A stretch of 64,000 nucleotides of DNA, from NCBI GenBank assembly GCA_947095585.1, contig OX352763.1, positions 108,107,908-108,171,907 of the forward strand, read 5' to 3'. Shown here piece after piece: positions 10,612 through 22,189 of this stretch. The notes beneath the pieces are model-generated. The model had not been told where the DNA came from. It made no database searches and saw only the letters and a program-made list of their open reading frames with translations. The DNA is from Nephrocerus scutellatus (taxonomy: Eukaryota; Arthropoda; Insecta; Diptera; Pipunculidae). The translations under genes and the position numbers were made by a program. How positions within the stretch are numbered: position 1 is the stretch's first letter; each line of letters opens with the position of its first letter.

Positions 10612-11907
10612 CCGGGTGACTGAAACGAAGTGTTACCAACTTCAGATTGTCATTGCTGTCAAACCAGTAATGACAGAGCGCTCAAATTTACACTAATGAC
10701 AGTTCATTCGATTGTTTACAATCGTACAAAAGCAAGCGTAATAGTGTGATTGCTCTGTATTTGGCTGGAAAACCACAGTCGCAGATTGTTAAACAATTAA
10801 AACATCTGCATGTGAATAAAATGTTTATGTATCGCACCATAAATCGTTATAACGATACTGGCAGCATTGCAAAACGCCATTGTGGTGGACCGAAACGCAC
10901 TGCAACATCGCCGGATATCATTCGGAAGGTGAATGCCAAATTGGCTCGGAATCCGCGCCGTATCGGCAGAAAAATGGCTCGTGAGGCGAACATTTCGCTC
11001 CAACGAAAGATCATCTTGGACTAAAGGCCTTGAAATTGCAAAAAACGCATGGTCTCACCGATGCTCAAAAAAAAGTTAGAGTGGAAAGAGCAAAGGAGTT
11101 GTTACGCTTGCACGAAAGTGGCGATTTGCCGAATTTGGTTTTCTCCGATGAGTCACCGTTCGGTATTGAGCAATATGTGAACAAGCAAAATGACCCGAAT
11201 TTACTTGCCCAGCCGTTCTACTAAAAATTTGGACCAAAGGATTGCCACTCGAAACCCGTAATCGCCGCCGATGGTGATGGTTTGGGCCGCCGTAACGGTC
11301 GAAAGCCGTTCACCGCTCGTTTTTTGGACCGTGGCATCAAGATAAATGCTCAAATTTATCGGAATCATGTGTTGGAGAGAGCGTTGAAGTCTTGGGCACA
11401 AAAACATTTCGGCCGCAGAGCCTGGACATATCAACAGGACTCGGCGCCGAGTCACAGCATCAACTCCCCAGTTGTTACTCAAACACTACATCAGATTAAT
11501 TCTCCTGGCGCACGAATCAAGATTGGCTGAGAAACAACGTTCCGCGGTTCATTTCCACTGTCCAATGGCCATCAAATTCACCGGATGCAAATCCGCTAGA
11601 TTTCTCGGTTTGGGGTATTTTGAAGAGCTAGGTTGGGACAAAAAAATACCAAACCAAAGTGTCGATCATCTCAAGCAAGCGCTTCGCCGGGAATGGGCCA
11701 AAATATCGCAGAGCCACTTTCGTGCTGCATGCAATAGCTTTGTCGGACGTTTGAAGGCCATAATCGCGGCTAGGGGTGGCCAAATCGAAAACTGCTAAAG
11801 CAATTCGAATATTTGTGAACATTTTTTACTTTGATTTAATAAAATTCATCAAAAAATAAAAATTCTGTGGCGTTTTATTTTGGTAACAATTCGTGTCAAT
11901 CACCCCG
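10612..11907 (+). mobile_element. maT-like (DD37D) mariner element, both ends present
   Basis: Terminal inverted repeats of about 28 bp: the left (10612-10639) begins 'ccgggtgactgaaacga' and the right (complement of 11880-11907) begins 'cggggtgattgacacga'; both continue to 'gttacca'. TA dinucleotides flank at 10610-10611 and 11908-11909, the usual mariner target duplication. Length about 1.3 kb is the normal size of the family. The transposase inside is frameshifted (see separate entry). Confidence 0.9.
10713..11797 (+). pseudogene. maT-like mariner transposase pseudogene (copy 1)
   Basis: Cut-and-paste transposase remnant. The N-terminal part 'VIALYLAGKPQSQIVKQL' leads into a helix-turn-helix with 'YRTINRYNDTGS'. 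After that, 'VFSDESPF' holds the first catalytic Asp, 'QQDSAPSH' the second, and 'SPDANPLDFSVWG' the third (about 11575-11615). The Asp2-Asp3 spacing, judged together with copy 2, fits DD37D. Lesions: compared with copy 2, a deletion of about 17 bases near 11005 shifts the frame; there is a stop near 11222; about 48 extra bases lie between the second and third Asp motifs. Copy 2 at 37650 carries different lesions. Confidence 0.85.
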
Positions 11908-11909
11908 TA

Positions 11910-12545
11910 GAATAATTATAGATTGACCTATGAATGGATTTTAAAAGAGTGATTATGAGATTATGATTTTGTTTTGATTTTTTATGACGTTTATGTTGTT
12001 ACAATTATGGAATGTTTATAGGGTAAGTTAAGGATAATAGAATTGTATTACATATATACGATTATAGACTTTAAGTTAGTATGATGAGTATGTTTTATTG
12101 AAGTTTTTAAGTTAACAATAGAACGATAATGAAATGTTTATAAGTCTTAAATTATCTTATACTTATTTATATATATATTGTTACGAAAAGTAGTTAGTAG
12201 TAGATGTCGCCATTGGGGTATAAATGGAACAAGGCGTTCCCCAATCGATAATGGAATACGAGCAATTAGAATTAAGAAGTTGCATACTCTTAGGTTAAGT
12301 TGCAATTTAAAGCCTCTTTGTACCTAAATGTAGTCAAACCTTTTTATCTGGTGTATACATAATTGAAATTTGGACTTTGTGCTATGGATTTTGGACTGAT
12401 GTAGAGTTATCTAGCACACTCTAGGTTGTTCGAGTGGGAAACAGTAGAAAAGACAAGAACCTTCGCGAATCTATTGATTTACTATAAATAGTACGACGTT
12501 TTGCCGCCGCAGGTACGAGTATGTGCCACTTTTGGTGCCTTTTTA
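11910..12545. other. AT-rich stretch with degenerate 'attataggat' motifs; possible LTR-like segment
   Basis: 11911-12130 is made of loosely repeated 'gattata/aggataa' words. 12178-12530 starts 'tgttacgaaa' and contains TATA-like 'gtataaatgg' near 12220 and 'ctataaatag' near 12483, which could be a decayed LTR. No second LTR or inverted end was found, so this remains unsupported. Confidence 0.3.
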
Positions 12546-12765
12546 AATTCTCTATATTAACTTCGCGTGCCCGTGGCTGGCGGACTGGCTGGTTGGCTGG
12601 TCAGATCTTGTGATCAATTTTTAACCCACTTCCCAAAACCAGATTTTATTGAAAATTTTGCACACATGTGTATTTCCGGTGACAATACTTTCTATTAAAA
12701 TTTGATAGTGATAGGGCCGCGGTGCCGGGGGGCTCCCATACAAATTTTTTTTTCCCGGCATGATT
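12546..12765 (-). mobile_element. AATTCTCTA-terminated repeat, short copy
   Basis: Plus-strand 'aattctctatattaacttc' is the reverse complement of the common 3' end of the family (see 35107-36436). It is followed by a locus-specific short-repeat tract (ctggctggttggctggt) and then the conserved block 'cttgtgatcaatttttaac', 'acacatgtgtat' and a GC-rich 'ggccgcggtgccgggg'. It holds one internal unit only. Confidence 0.75.
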
Positions 12766-15680
12766 TCATACTATAATGACTGTGTTCTGTGTGCGCTGTA
12801 CGCTGTGGGCAGCGCTGCTTGCTTTACGATTGGGGTTGTTTTGTTGTTGGGTTGCACTGCTTCGTATCTGTTTTTATAGTGAAATACAGTATACTTTTGG
12901 TTATTAGAGAATTTATATAAAAAAAATTAATTTTTATGGGTTGTTTTTTTTTCAATTCGTAAACATTCTCAGCACTCCTTTAGTGAACTTCATGGTCAAA
13001 AGTGGAGTTAGGTTCTTCAAGAAAAGAGGTCGTTTGTCGTAAAAGAGGTCGTAAATTTTCTACTAAATTTTCTAAATTTTCTAAATTTTCAAGGATTCAA
13101 AAAAGGTCTGTTACAAACGAAGGATATTAGTCAAATTACTGATCATTATAGATGAATTTAAGAAATATAGGAAGTTTTAAGAATTATTTTATATAACAGG
13201 TTGATTATAGGATAATTTTAAGATTATAGGAAATTTTTAATGATAATTAAATGGTAAGTCAAGGATTATAGGATGATTGTAGAATCACTTGCAGATCAAA
13301 GAATGATAAAATAATGAATTTAGGATATTTATAGGATGATAATTTAGGAATTATGGGAAGATCTTAGAATTACTTCAGAATTATGGGATTATTATAGGAT
13401 AGTTTTAGGACTATACGATGTATACAGCAAAACTGAACTTAACAGACTCTCTGTGTCTGAATATTATTAAAAAAGGTACTTTCAACGTTGTTATTAAACC
13501 ATATTAAGGATTAAAAACGCAAGCTTGCCCTTGACTGTCAAAAAATTATCCTCATCTCTGGGTTTTATGTGGTAAATCCTTTGGCCGTAAAGGTCAACAT
13601 GAAAACGAATGAAGTAATAAAATGTCTGTATCCTCAAATCCAACTCTGAAATTAAGAATGAAGAGGTAAAGTAGTGGACTATTCGATCTCCTTAAGCTTT
13701 GTGACTGCGTTGGCACTCTTCTTTTTACGCAGGATCTTCTTCTCATTCCTTCTCCTGGTTCGATACTCTGCAATCGACCCCTTTTCCCGTTTCAGATACG
13801 CAGACAACATCGACCTTCAATCAAAAGAAAAAATTTTAATGGTACAACAAATCCTTTTTCTACCATTAAGAAGGGAATTCCAATTTCGTTGTATAATCAA
13901 TGTAGTTATAAGCGTAATGCAAAATAAGTCATATTGTTGTTATGTACATTTCCCCATTTCAATGTACTCGTAGTAAGTACGCTTAAGTAGGGACGAACAG
14001 GATCACATTTAAATCCAATTATGGATTATTGCGGCACAAAAGTGCTGACTTCCTGCAGTTGTTAACCCTCAGCTTATTCCTTCTTATTTGCCTTGAGCCG
14101 CCACTTCACACTTTTTGTAGCACCCTCATACTTGCTGTTGAGAACCGAAATACAAAAAAAAATGGAAGGATAAACTGACTGACAAAGGATATAAATCGAT
14201 TTACTCTAAGTGTGATTTAAATTACGTCGAATGGATGGGTCTTCTGCATAAAGTGATTTGTAGGGTAGAAGAAGTCGAGACGTAAACGGAAGGCTAATCA
14301 AATAGAAGTGAAATCTTTGTTGTGCCGATGATGGCACCTAGCAAGTGCTTCTTGCTTTTGTGATTGACACTCTCGTGAAGAGGAACTCTTCAAATGTAAT
14401 TTGTTTTCTATTTGCCAAACGATGTGATGTAAATTTCAAAAGGGTTAATTCGGTTCTTGTTGCTTTTTTATATGAATTGAATTTATAGTCTTCAGTTTTC
14501 TGAAGAACATACATAATTGATCTACGAGTATATAAAGTTTTTCTAAAGGAGAAGGTAAATTATGTGTAAGTAAAGGTGTGACACTTTCCACAGGACGACG
14601 CTATCTAAAGAGCATAGGGACAAGTTCCCTGAAAATGGAGTCAAGATGTGTAATGATCTTGGAAATTGTTTGTATTCCAAGACCAAAACTGTTAATGTTG
14701 TGGCCACCAAAGGACATGAATTATAAACACAAACTGTAGGGATAACAACAAAACTCACTGGGCAGCAATTCATCAAACTGTCAAGTAACTTGTGGCGATT
14801 GCGATAAGTAGTTTTTTCCTTTCTTTACTTCAATAGAAGTTGTAACGAGTGATCCAAATTTTACTTCTCCTGACAACCTATTGCTCTTTTCCCCCTCCAT
14901 TAACCATCCAACACGAACCTTTGACTTTTGTCTTCATCACAAAGGCAACAAACGCATTTCAAAAGGCAATTCATGGGATTATGATGGGATTTTCTGCAGC
15001 CTATGCGAGGAAGATTTCGATTTTGAATAACTAATTTTCGATTTTCTTTCTTACCCTCTACTCTGGGCTCTGTGTAATCGAAGGATTAAATTTAAATTTG
15101 GTGACTTCGTGACATCAATGCGCTGAAATTTCTGTATAACATCCATAATTCATCATTTAACATTACAATCGCATAAGAGGTCCTTTCATGGATTCAAGGA
15201 TTAATTTTCGATGATTGGAGAAAGTTTTTCAAACTCTGACTCTGTTGCTTGTATCCATGATTGTGTGTAAGAAGAAAGTTGAGCAGATTTGCGGAGATGC
15301 GAGTTAGCTAAAGTTTTAATGAATTAATTCCACTTTTAAGCTACTGAAGTGTTGCAATCGAGTGCTCATTGCTTTTGTCAGCCTGTCAAGACATAGAACA
15401 AACCTTTGGAAAAGTTTCTTTTGTTTGTTTTATATCTTGACAGAAGAACTTTCCAGGCAATATTTAGAAATGGTACAATTAAAGAATTAAGAGGGTGATA
15501 ATGGGTATGTAAATTATGTAAAGATCAAGGTAACCTCTGACACATACTCCTGGTCTGACCTATATTTTAAATGATGATATAGAGTACATGAAGAAGAAAA
15601 ACGTTAAGCGTAAGCGTTAAGCATATATTGCGGTAACGAACTCATTCTAGCGCCATATGTCTCTCGCCATGAGTATGACT
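12766..15680. other. Non-coding stretch; degenerate AT-rich repeats at 13100-13420
   Basis: 13130-13420 repeats words such as 'ttataggat' and 'tttagga' at 25-30 base spacing, continuing the character of 11911-12130. The rest, including the open frames at 13674, 14543 and 14849, has no recognisable domain. Confidence 0.4.
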
Positions 15681-15684
15681 TTAC

Positions 15685-16850
15685 GCCATAGGCCTACTGT
15701 ACGCGATTCTCTTGCGATTTATCTCCGCCATGTGTTCACCTGGTTTCGTATTTCTCGAGGGTTCAATTCAAAGAGCATTTTCGCAATGTAATTGTCCGGT
15801 TTCCGCAGGGTGTGCCCTATCCATTGCCAATTCCTACGCTTAATTTCGATGTAGATTGGATCATTATTTGTCAGGGAAAGTAGATTTTGAGATCGTGTTT
15901 TACCAAAAGATTCCACGGATTCGACGTAGACACTTGTTGACGAATCACAAGCATATAAGAGGACCGATATAACACTAAAGTTGAAGATCTTTTGCTTTGT
16001 GGTCCTAGAGATGTTATGCTCTCTCAATAGTTTGTTCTAAGCAAGGCTGGCTTGGTTTGTGCGGGTTGTTGCATCAGCTCCCTAAGTAGCTAAATTTCAC
16101 CACGTCTTTAATGACTATCGTTGCATTATTGGTGATTATGGCGGTTGTCGGTCGCTTCGATTCGCAGCAACTTTGAGTAGTTAAGCCTTCGGTCAACCTG
16201 TTCAGCGCAATAAATAAACCTCTCAAGCTTACCCATCATATCGTTCAATCTGTGAGTCATCGTACTGATGTCGTCAGCGTAGTCGAGATCGCTAAGCCTT
16301 TCGTTCAAGCGCCATTGAATACCGTTTGGTGCATCAAAGGATATGTGAGAGGACTCATACTTGCCTGACTCCTTTAGAGATAGTGAAATCGGCGCTGTTC
16401 TTGTCCTTATATCGGACGCTGCAAGCGGCATTTCCATATAATTCACGGTTTAAGATTGTATCTGGTATTCCTAGATTTAGCAATGCTATCCAGATTGCTG
16501 GATTGCTGGATATTTTGTCAATCGGCTGAAGCACAGGAACAATAACAGGTGTACTGAACTTAAAAAGCTCGGCGGCCAGGTTATCAGGACCCGCAGCTTT
16601 ATTATTTTTAATTTGTTTAATTACAGACTCTATTTCATTTTGTTATGGTGGTTAAGTTGAGATACTTCTTATAGGGTTGCGACGTACTGTTCTCGGGAGT
16701 GAGTTGATGTTCTCCGCGATGGTGATATCCTCATAGAACTCTTTTCAGCGTTGAAGTTGTTCTTGCTCGGTTGAGAGTACGGTTCCGTTATGGTCTTTAA
16801 TATCGGAACAGTCCTGAAATACCTCAAATCTCAGCATTTCTCTGAATCTT
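15685..16850 (-). mobile_element. RTE-type LINE ORF2 remnant, internally deleted
   Basis: The minus strand reads 'LQRWKEFYEDITIAE' and 'IKQIKNNKAAGPDNLAAELF' (RT N-terminus, typical of RTE), then jumps to 'GIQWRLNERLSDLDYADDIS' (motif C), then 'LLYACDSST' and 'KRRNWQWIGHTLRKPDN' (C-terminal RTE signature, 15719-16027). Motifs A and B are missing or scrambled near 16440-16540, so part of the palm is deleted. Several stops and frame changes. Confidence 0.8.
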
Positions 16851-17224
16851 TAGTTTGGTCTTATTAAAGTTACTTCTTATCAGTTTTAAAATAGATGTAA
16901 CATGTCACCAGTACTTGCAATCCAGGCTTACCAAGAATTCTTTTTTCTCCTTTCTCATAAAAATTAAATTCTAAAAAATTAGCGCTGAGGAAGTCTTCTT
17001 CTTGTGGACGTGGTGCCCATGCAATTTCTGATATGATCACAAACATAATCCACGAGGGTATAAGACAATTTATCCCTTCCAGAGATAAATCGGAGGCTGT
17101 ATAGGGGCTTCTAGGAACCGGGAGTTATGCTTTCGGTTACATAAAAAAAACTCCCCTATACAAAGTCGAACCAAAGTCTAGACGAGTCAAGTTCGACTAT
17201 GACCAGAAACTGAGACAAGAAATA

Positions 17225-17600
17225 CCTGATGGTATTTGCGCTATAGTTTTGAAGAGGTGTTTTTCAACGTTGGCATTGCCACTGCACACTCTTTTCCATT
17301 TCTCTGATTCTTCGGGAGTCTTCCCAAGGAATTGGAAAATAGCCTGTTCCTAAAAAAGGCGAACCGTAATCTCTTTCGTACCGACCCATATATACTTTCT
17401 AAAGTCATGGAAATGCATGAAAGTAGTGCTATCGATTCCTGAGTCTACTTCTCAGGTTTTTGGTTAACCGTCGTATGGCTCCGACAGGAACATATTGTGT
17501 AAATATGGAAACTTTTATTAGCAGTACCACTCGTAGATTGAGGTACCATAAATACTTTCCAAAAAGGCTTGTCTGGTAAGGAAGAAGAGTCGTGTTGCCA
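17225..17600 (+). mobile_element. Jockey-type LINE RT fingers fragment
   Basis: Plus-strand frames give 'DGICAIVLKRCFSTLALPLH' and then 'SDSSGVFPRNWKIAC', the fingers region that precedes the RPI motif in jockey-group reverse transcriptases. Broken frames follow with 'PIYTF' and 'KVMEM'. Nothing of the palm is preserved. Confidence 0.65.
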
Positions 17601-18924
17601 TGTTTGCTAGCTATTTGTAATTAAAGGAATTGTTTTCACAGTTGAAATGAAAATGAAAAAGTCAAAAACTAAAGCCGCAGGATGTATCTGTTGCGTTATG
17701 ATTTTCATGCATTCTTCTGCCAAAGGAATTGTCATGTGCACAATGGTACTAAGTACTGGAATTCAAGTCTTTTATTAAAAAACTTGTTTTTGTGAGAGAA
17801 GGAGAAATAGCAAAGGATTCGTCATTGATTGAATTTCTGTTACTAGCAGAGGGTGAGGGTTCGCCTCTTCGCTTAAGGCTTCTTCAGTTAATCTATTCAT
17901 GCATTCCACGTACACTCGTGGCATTCGAGAACACTTTCCGAACTTGCACTTTGCTGCATTTATTATGTCTGTAGCACCTCCTTTATTGTGATTCACATCA
18001 TCATCGTCATCTCCATATTCAATTTAATGCAAAAATTTACTCACTTTGCTGCGAGATGATGCCTCGCGATGCATGCCAACCAATCTGTGTGGCAGGTAGT
18101 GACTCAATTGTCATTTGTCAAGTCAAGTAGTCAAGCTAAAGGTTTCTCCGCGCACCTTTCCCAATTTGACTTTCATCTTCTGTCAATTCAGTGAATTTGA
18201 ATGAATTTCTTCACGCAGCGTTATGAAAATTTAATAAAAATGCATTTTTCCAACCGACTGCACAATGGAATTCAAAAGACAACTTTTCATTGAAAGGAGG
18301 ATCAATTATTTGTTAGGAGTATTTCTGAATTTTATTGACTAGAACTAGAGTGTCAGGGGGAAAAAATTCCACTTGTACCAACCAGTATTTTTCAGTATTA
18401 ACCAACTCGACTAGCACTTCAATAGCAATAACTGCCTGTACTGTAACCACTGACTATAGGTTGGGTTCATTTGGCGTCTTCCTTTATTATTGCTCCCTTG
18501 CTCTTCACAATTTCTTGTGCATAATATTTATGCAATTTCCAAGATATTTCCTTCCTTTCTGATGAAGGATCACCATCGAAGGAGGACGAATAAATTAAAA
18601 ACGGATGCTAAGAGTTTTATAATAAACAGCTCCGAGAGCGCACTTCTTCCAGTTGAATTCTTTCAGTTTTTTTGTCTGCACAACTAAGTTTTAAGAGAGT
18701 GTCCTCCCTTATTAGTTGGTGGGGTTGAAAAATGTATATTTTATCATTATTTAAACAGATTCTAAGGAAAACTAATGTCACATAATCTTCATATAAGAAC
18801 TCTTAGAATAGAATACTAAGCTTCTAATCCAAGGTAAGTATTTTAAGGAATGCAAAACAGAATGAACGATTTTGGAAGCTTAAAAAAAAACTAAACTCAA
18901 TAATATGCAACTAATAATGTTTTA
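17601..18924. other. No gene seen
   Basis: The open frames on both strands (17775-17996, 18335-18687) have no recognisable domain and no visible splice context. Confidence 0.4.
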
Positions 18925-19065
18925 AATTCTCTACATTAACTGGATGTATTTGTTTGTTGCCAAATCTTGTGATCAGTTCTTAACCCATTCTCTAAAGCTA
19001 GATTTTATTCAAACATTGTATACATGTGTGTCTCCGACGACAAAACATTCTGTAAAAATTTGGAA
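18925..19065 (-). mobile_element. AATTCTCTA-terminated repeat, terminal copy
   Basis: Plus-strand 'aattctctacattaac' is the reverse complement of the family 3' end. The conserved 'cttgtgatcagttcttaac' and 'acatgtgtgtctcc' blocks follow. It then passes directly into the GTCTTGAG array. Confidence 0.65.
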
Positions 19066-19555
19066 GGTCTTGTTGTGGTTCTGATGGGGTTTTGAGAGGG
19101 TCTTGAATGAGGTCTTCTTAAGGTAATGTAATTCTTAAGGGTGGCTTGAGTTGGGTCTTAAAGGGAACTCATGAGGTTCTTGAGAGGGTTTAGTGGGGGT
19201 CTTGAGGGACCCTTACGTCTGGAAAAAGGTTTTAATGGGGTCTTGAGTCTTCGGTGGGACCTTGGTGGGATGTCAGGCGGTCCAGAGGGGTTTTTGAGGC
19301 GGTTCTGAGGGGTTTTGTGAGAGTTGTGTGGTCTTGAGGGAACCTTAAGATGGTCTTAAGAGTGTCTTGAAAGAGGTTTGAGTGGGGTCTTGAGGGGGAT
19401 TAGAGAGAGTCTTGAGTGATGTCTTGAGGGGGTTTGAGGCGGTCCTGAGGGAGTTTTGAGAGAGTCTTGCGTTGAGTCTTGATGTGGTCTTGAGTAGTTA
19501 TTGAGGTGGTCCTGAGGGATTTCTTGAAGGGTTTTTGTGGTGGGTCATGAGGAGG
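19066..19555 (+). repeat. Degenerate GTCTTGAGGGG tandem array
   Basis: About 490 bases of irregular 15-25 base units built on 'ggtcttgagnggg' and 'ggtcctgaggg'. Strongly G/T-skewed on the plus strand. Its left border is the inner end of the AATTCTCTA-terminated repeat. Confidence 0.8.
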
Positions 19556-20235
19556 TCTTTTATATAAAACATCGTTATCAAAATTATATTGCACGATATT
19601 GTATTGAAACGAAGTCATTGTACACACGACTTTTCAGAGAAAAAGCTACGACGCTAAAAAGCTCAGCAAAAGTGAGGAAGCACACTAACTTTACCACCCA
19701 AGCTAGTGCTTCCGTTCATTTGATTTGCAAGACTATTAGCTGATTGAGGACTTATACAAAGTCTTTTAAGTGGTAAGAGAAAAGTCCTTACTTTTCAACT
19801 TTCTTCGTAGTCCCTAGAAACGAAGAAAGATTCCTTGTTTTCTTGGATGTTATAGCGGAGCCGAGTTAAAGAAAAGGTGCCTAACTACATCAAATTTATA
19901 GCTGGCCATTGTGACGTTCTAACCGATAAGTCGGGTAGGCTTTCCTGGTTCAAAACAATTAGATAGAGGTTTTTAGGTGGCTATAGACGTTCACACAGTA
20001 GGGAAGATATGATCTTATAAGCGATGTTAAGGAGACTACTTCGTCTGTAGTTGGCTCAGTTAAGTGGGTCTCTTTTTTTTTTGGATCGAACAAACAATGA
20101 TGAGATTTCATTCATGAGGAATGGTTTTATCTGAGTAAATTCTTAAAGCCGTAGCATTGTCCTTCCAAATCGAGGCGTTCAGCCTACCAAACCTTGTCCT
20201 TAAAAAGAAGATGTAGATATTAAATTTTTTTTAAG
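19556..20235. other. No gene recognised
   Basis: Possibly LINE-derived, since an RT fragment follows on the same strand, but no motif is legible. Confidence 0.35.
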
Positions 20236-20261
20236 GATTAAGCTCGATTTAAGTTATTTTG

Positions 20262-20385
20262 GACGATTTGCACCGCAAAAATGCTGGTGTTCCTCAGGGC
20301 TCTCTTTTCTGTCCTACACTTTTTCTTTTTTTCGGTAACGATCTATTGTCTTCTAATTCTAATCCTATACATTCCATCACTAACT
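20262..20385 (+). mobile_element. LINE RT motif-B fragment (jockey/CR1 type)
   Basis: One frame reads 'RKNAGVPQGSLFCPTLFLFF' followed by 'GNDLLSSNSNPIHS'. This is RT motif B and the start of the palm leading to the catalytic FADD, which is not preserved. No other part of the element is legible. Confidence 0.65.
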
Positions 20386-21403
20386 CACTCACTCACTTTG
20401 AAAAATAAAGGACGTTTTGATATTTTTTTCATTGAGTTTGAGTTTACTTCCTGAAATGTTATGTACGGCAAGGGTGTCATATTGGTCCATTACTAAAGCG
20501 AGAGTGGAAGAGAAAACTATGAAAACTGTAGCGCTGTTTTGTTTGTGGGAGAAGTACAGTCGGCGGTTGTAATTCTGTTGGCGGGCGTGATGCTGTTAGT
20601 GGGTGCTTTGTAATATTCATTATATTTTTACAAATGTACCTGCAATTTTTTCAAAATTTTTATTCCATCTAACTACACCAGAGCAGCAGAATCCAATCCA
20701 CTAAGTAAGGTTTCTTCGAGCGTGTATAGCGCATATTTGCTGCCTAGCAAATGGAAATTTTGTACTCCCTTGGTACTGAGAAACGATATGTATACTGTTT
20801 CTGTTTTCCTGCAATTATTATACGCGTACCGTGCTGTCACAAAATAGCGTCATAACTCAAATTAGAATTCAATGCCAACGCATATAAATATCAACTCGGT
20901 GCTTAATATTCTTCCAGTAAATCCCTAACCTTTTCAATTGTATCATTCCTTTGTATCTATCTTGTATCAACTGTTAGGCCGGGATAAAAAAAAGGGCATA
21001 GGAACGGCAGAATATCTGTTATAGGCAGAATTAAACTAACTGAAGGAATGACAAATGGCGTTTGAGCGCTCAACCACCAACCTACTACATTCGGTAAGGG
21101 TTCGATGATGATCCCGATACTGCCGACTGAGCTTAATAAATATTTATGTTTATTTGTATTGAATTTGCTGTTATACAAATAGGAGGGTGTTTGGTTAGAG
21201 TCGAGTGCCACAATGGAAAAGTAATAAATCAATACGATTACTATTAGTCGTAGTCATGTTTTTGGTTGTGCTAGTCGTCGTTGTTTGGGTCGGATAGTCC
21301 GTCCTGTTGAACATATTAGCAGTTCAACTGGAATTTTACAAGTTTGTCTTTGACTGGTGAACTCAGTGTAAGCACAGCAAGACAATGTAACAATGTAATA
21401 TGT
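20386..21403. other. No gene seen
   Basis: No domain or repeat recognised; the open frame at 20957-21232 (minus) has no family motif. Confidence 0.4.
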
Positions 21404-21404
21404 A

Positions 21405-22156
21405 AAGGGCGTTTTTTGAGTAAGATAGAACTTGAATTTGTATAAAATAACACAAGAAATTTAATGTTCACCAAATTATTTTATTCATTCGAAAGACCAA
21501 TATATGGCATTAACACTTAAAACTGACTTCGGGCATATGGCCATCGCGTCTGTTCTGGATGAACGTCCAATTTTGGGCCACTTTTTCGAGCACTGCTGGC
21601 CGTATTTAACAAATAACACGAACAATGTTGGCCTCTAAGGCGTCAATTGTTGCTCGTTTTTCAGCATAAACCAGTTTTTTTTATCTCGTCCTGATCATTC
21701 ATATTTTCCAACAAAAAATCATTGATCATAGTGCGGTAACGATCTGCTTTGACTGTAACGCGAACTCCAGCTTCATTTATGAAGATATAAGCTCCGATGA
21801 TGTCACCAGCATGTGACAACATTGTCTTTAGTGTGAACATTCCTTCATCGTGTTGGAGTTAATGCATCATCTAGATATTATGTGGTACAAAATCTATCCA
21901 CACAACTCGACGGATGACTTGCTCAAATTGACGCTTACGTGAGCCATAAAAATCACGAAGTCGTCTATAAGTTGCGCGAATAGACGACTTATTTTCAAAG
22001 TAAATTTAGATAATTTGGTGGCGGTGTTCAAGCGTGAGTCTACTCATAATGATTTCCCGGAGTATAATGGTAATAAACGTCAAAACTGATCGTATTATAA
22101 CAGTTCGTTTGACAGTTAACCTACTGATAGGTTCTATCAAAGCCTAAAACACCCGA
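21405..22156 (-). mobile_element. DD41D-type mariner, core-deleted, both ends present (copy B)
   Basis: TA duplications at 21403-21404 and 22157-22158 flank terminal repeats (left 'aagggcgttttttgag...gatagaactt', right complement 'tcgggtgtttt...gatagaacct'). Minus-strand protein pieces include N-terminal 'MSRLTLEHRHQII', 'ATYRRLRDFYG', then 'GVRVTVKADRYRTMINDFLL' and a C-terminal tail. The segment carrying the second and third catalytic Asp is deleted near 21680, so the 752-bp copy is non-autonomous. Confidence 0.85.
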
Positions 22157-22189
22157 TAGTTGTAAAAATAAAAATAAATATTGGTAACA

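Noticed and set aside
12178..12530. Solo LTR of a gypsy/BEL-type element
   Set aside because: A TGTTA-like start and TATA-like words are present, but no matching CA/ACA end, target duplication or internal retroviral-type coding was found.
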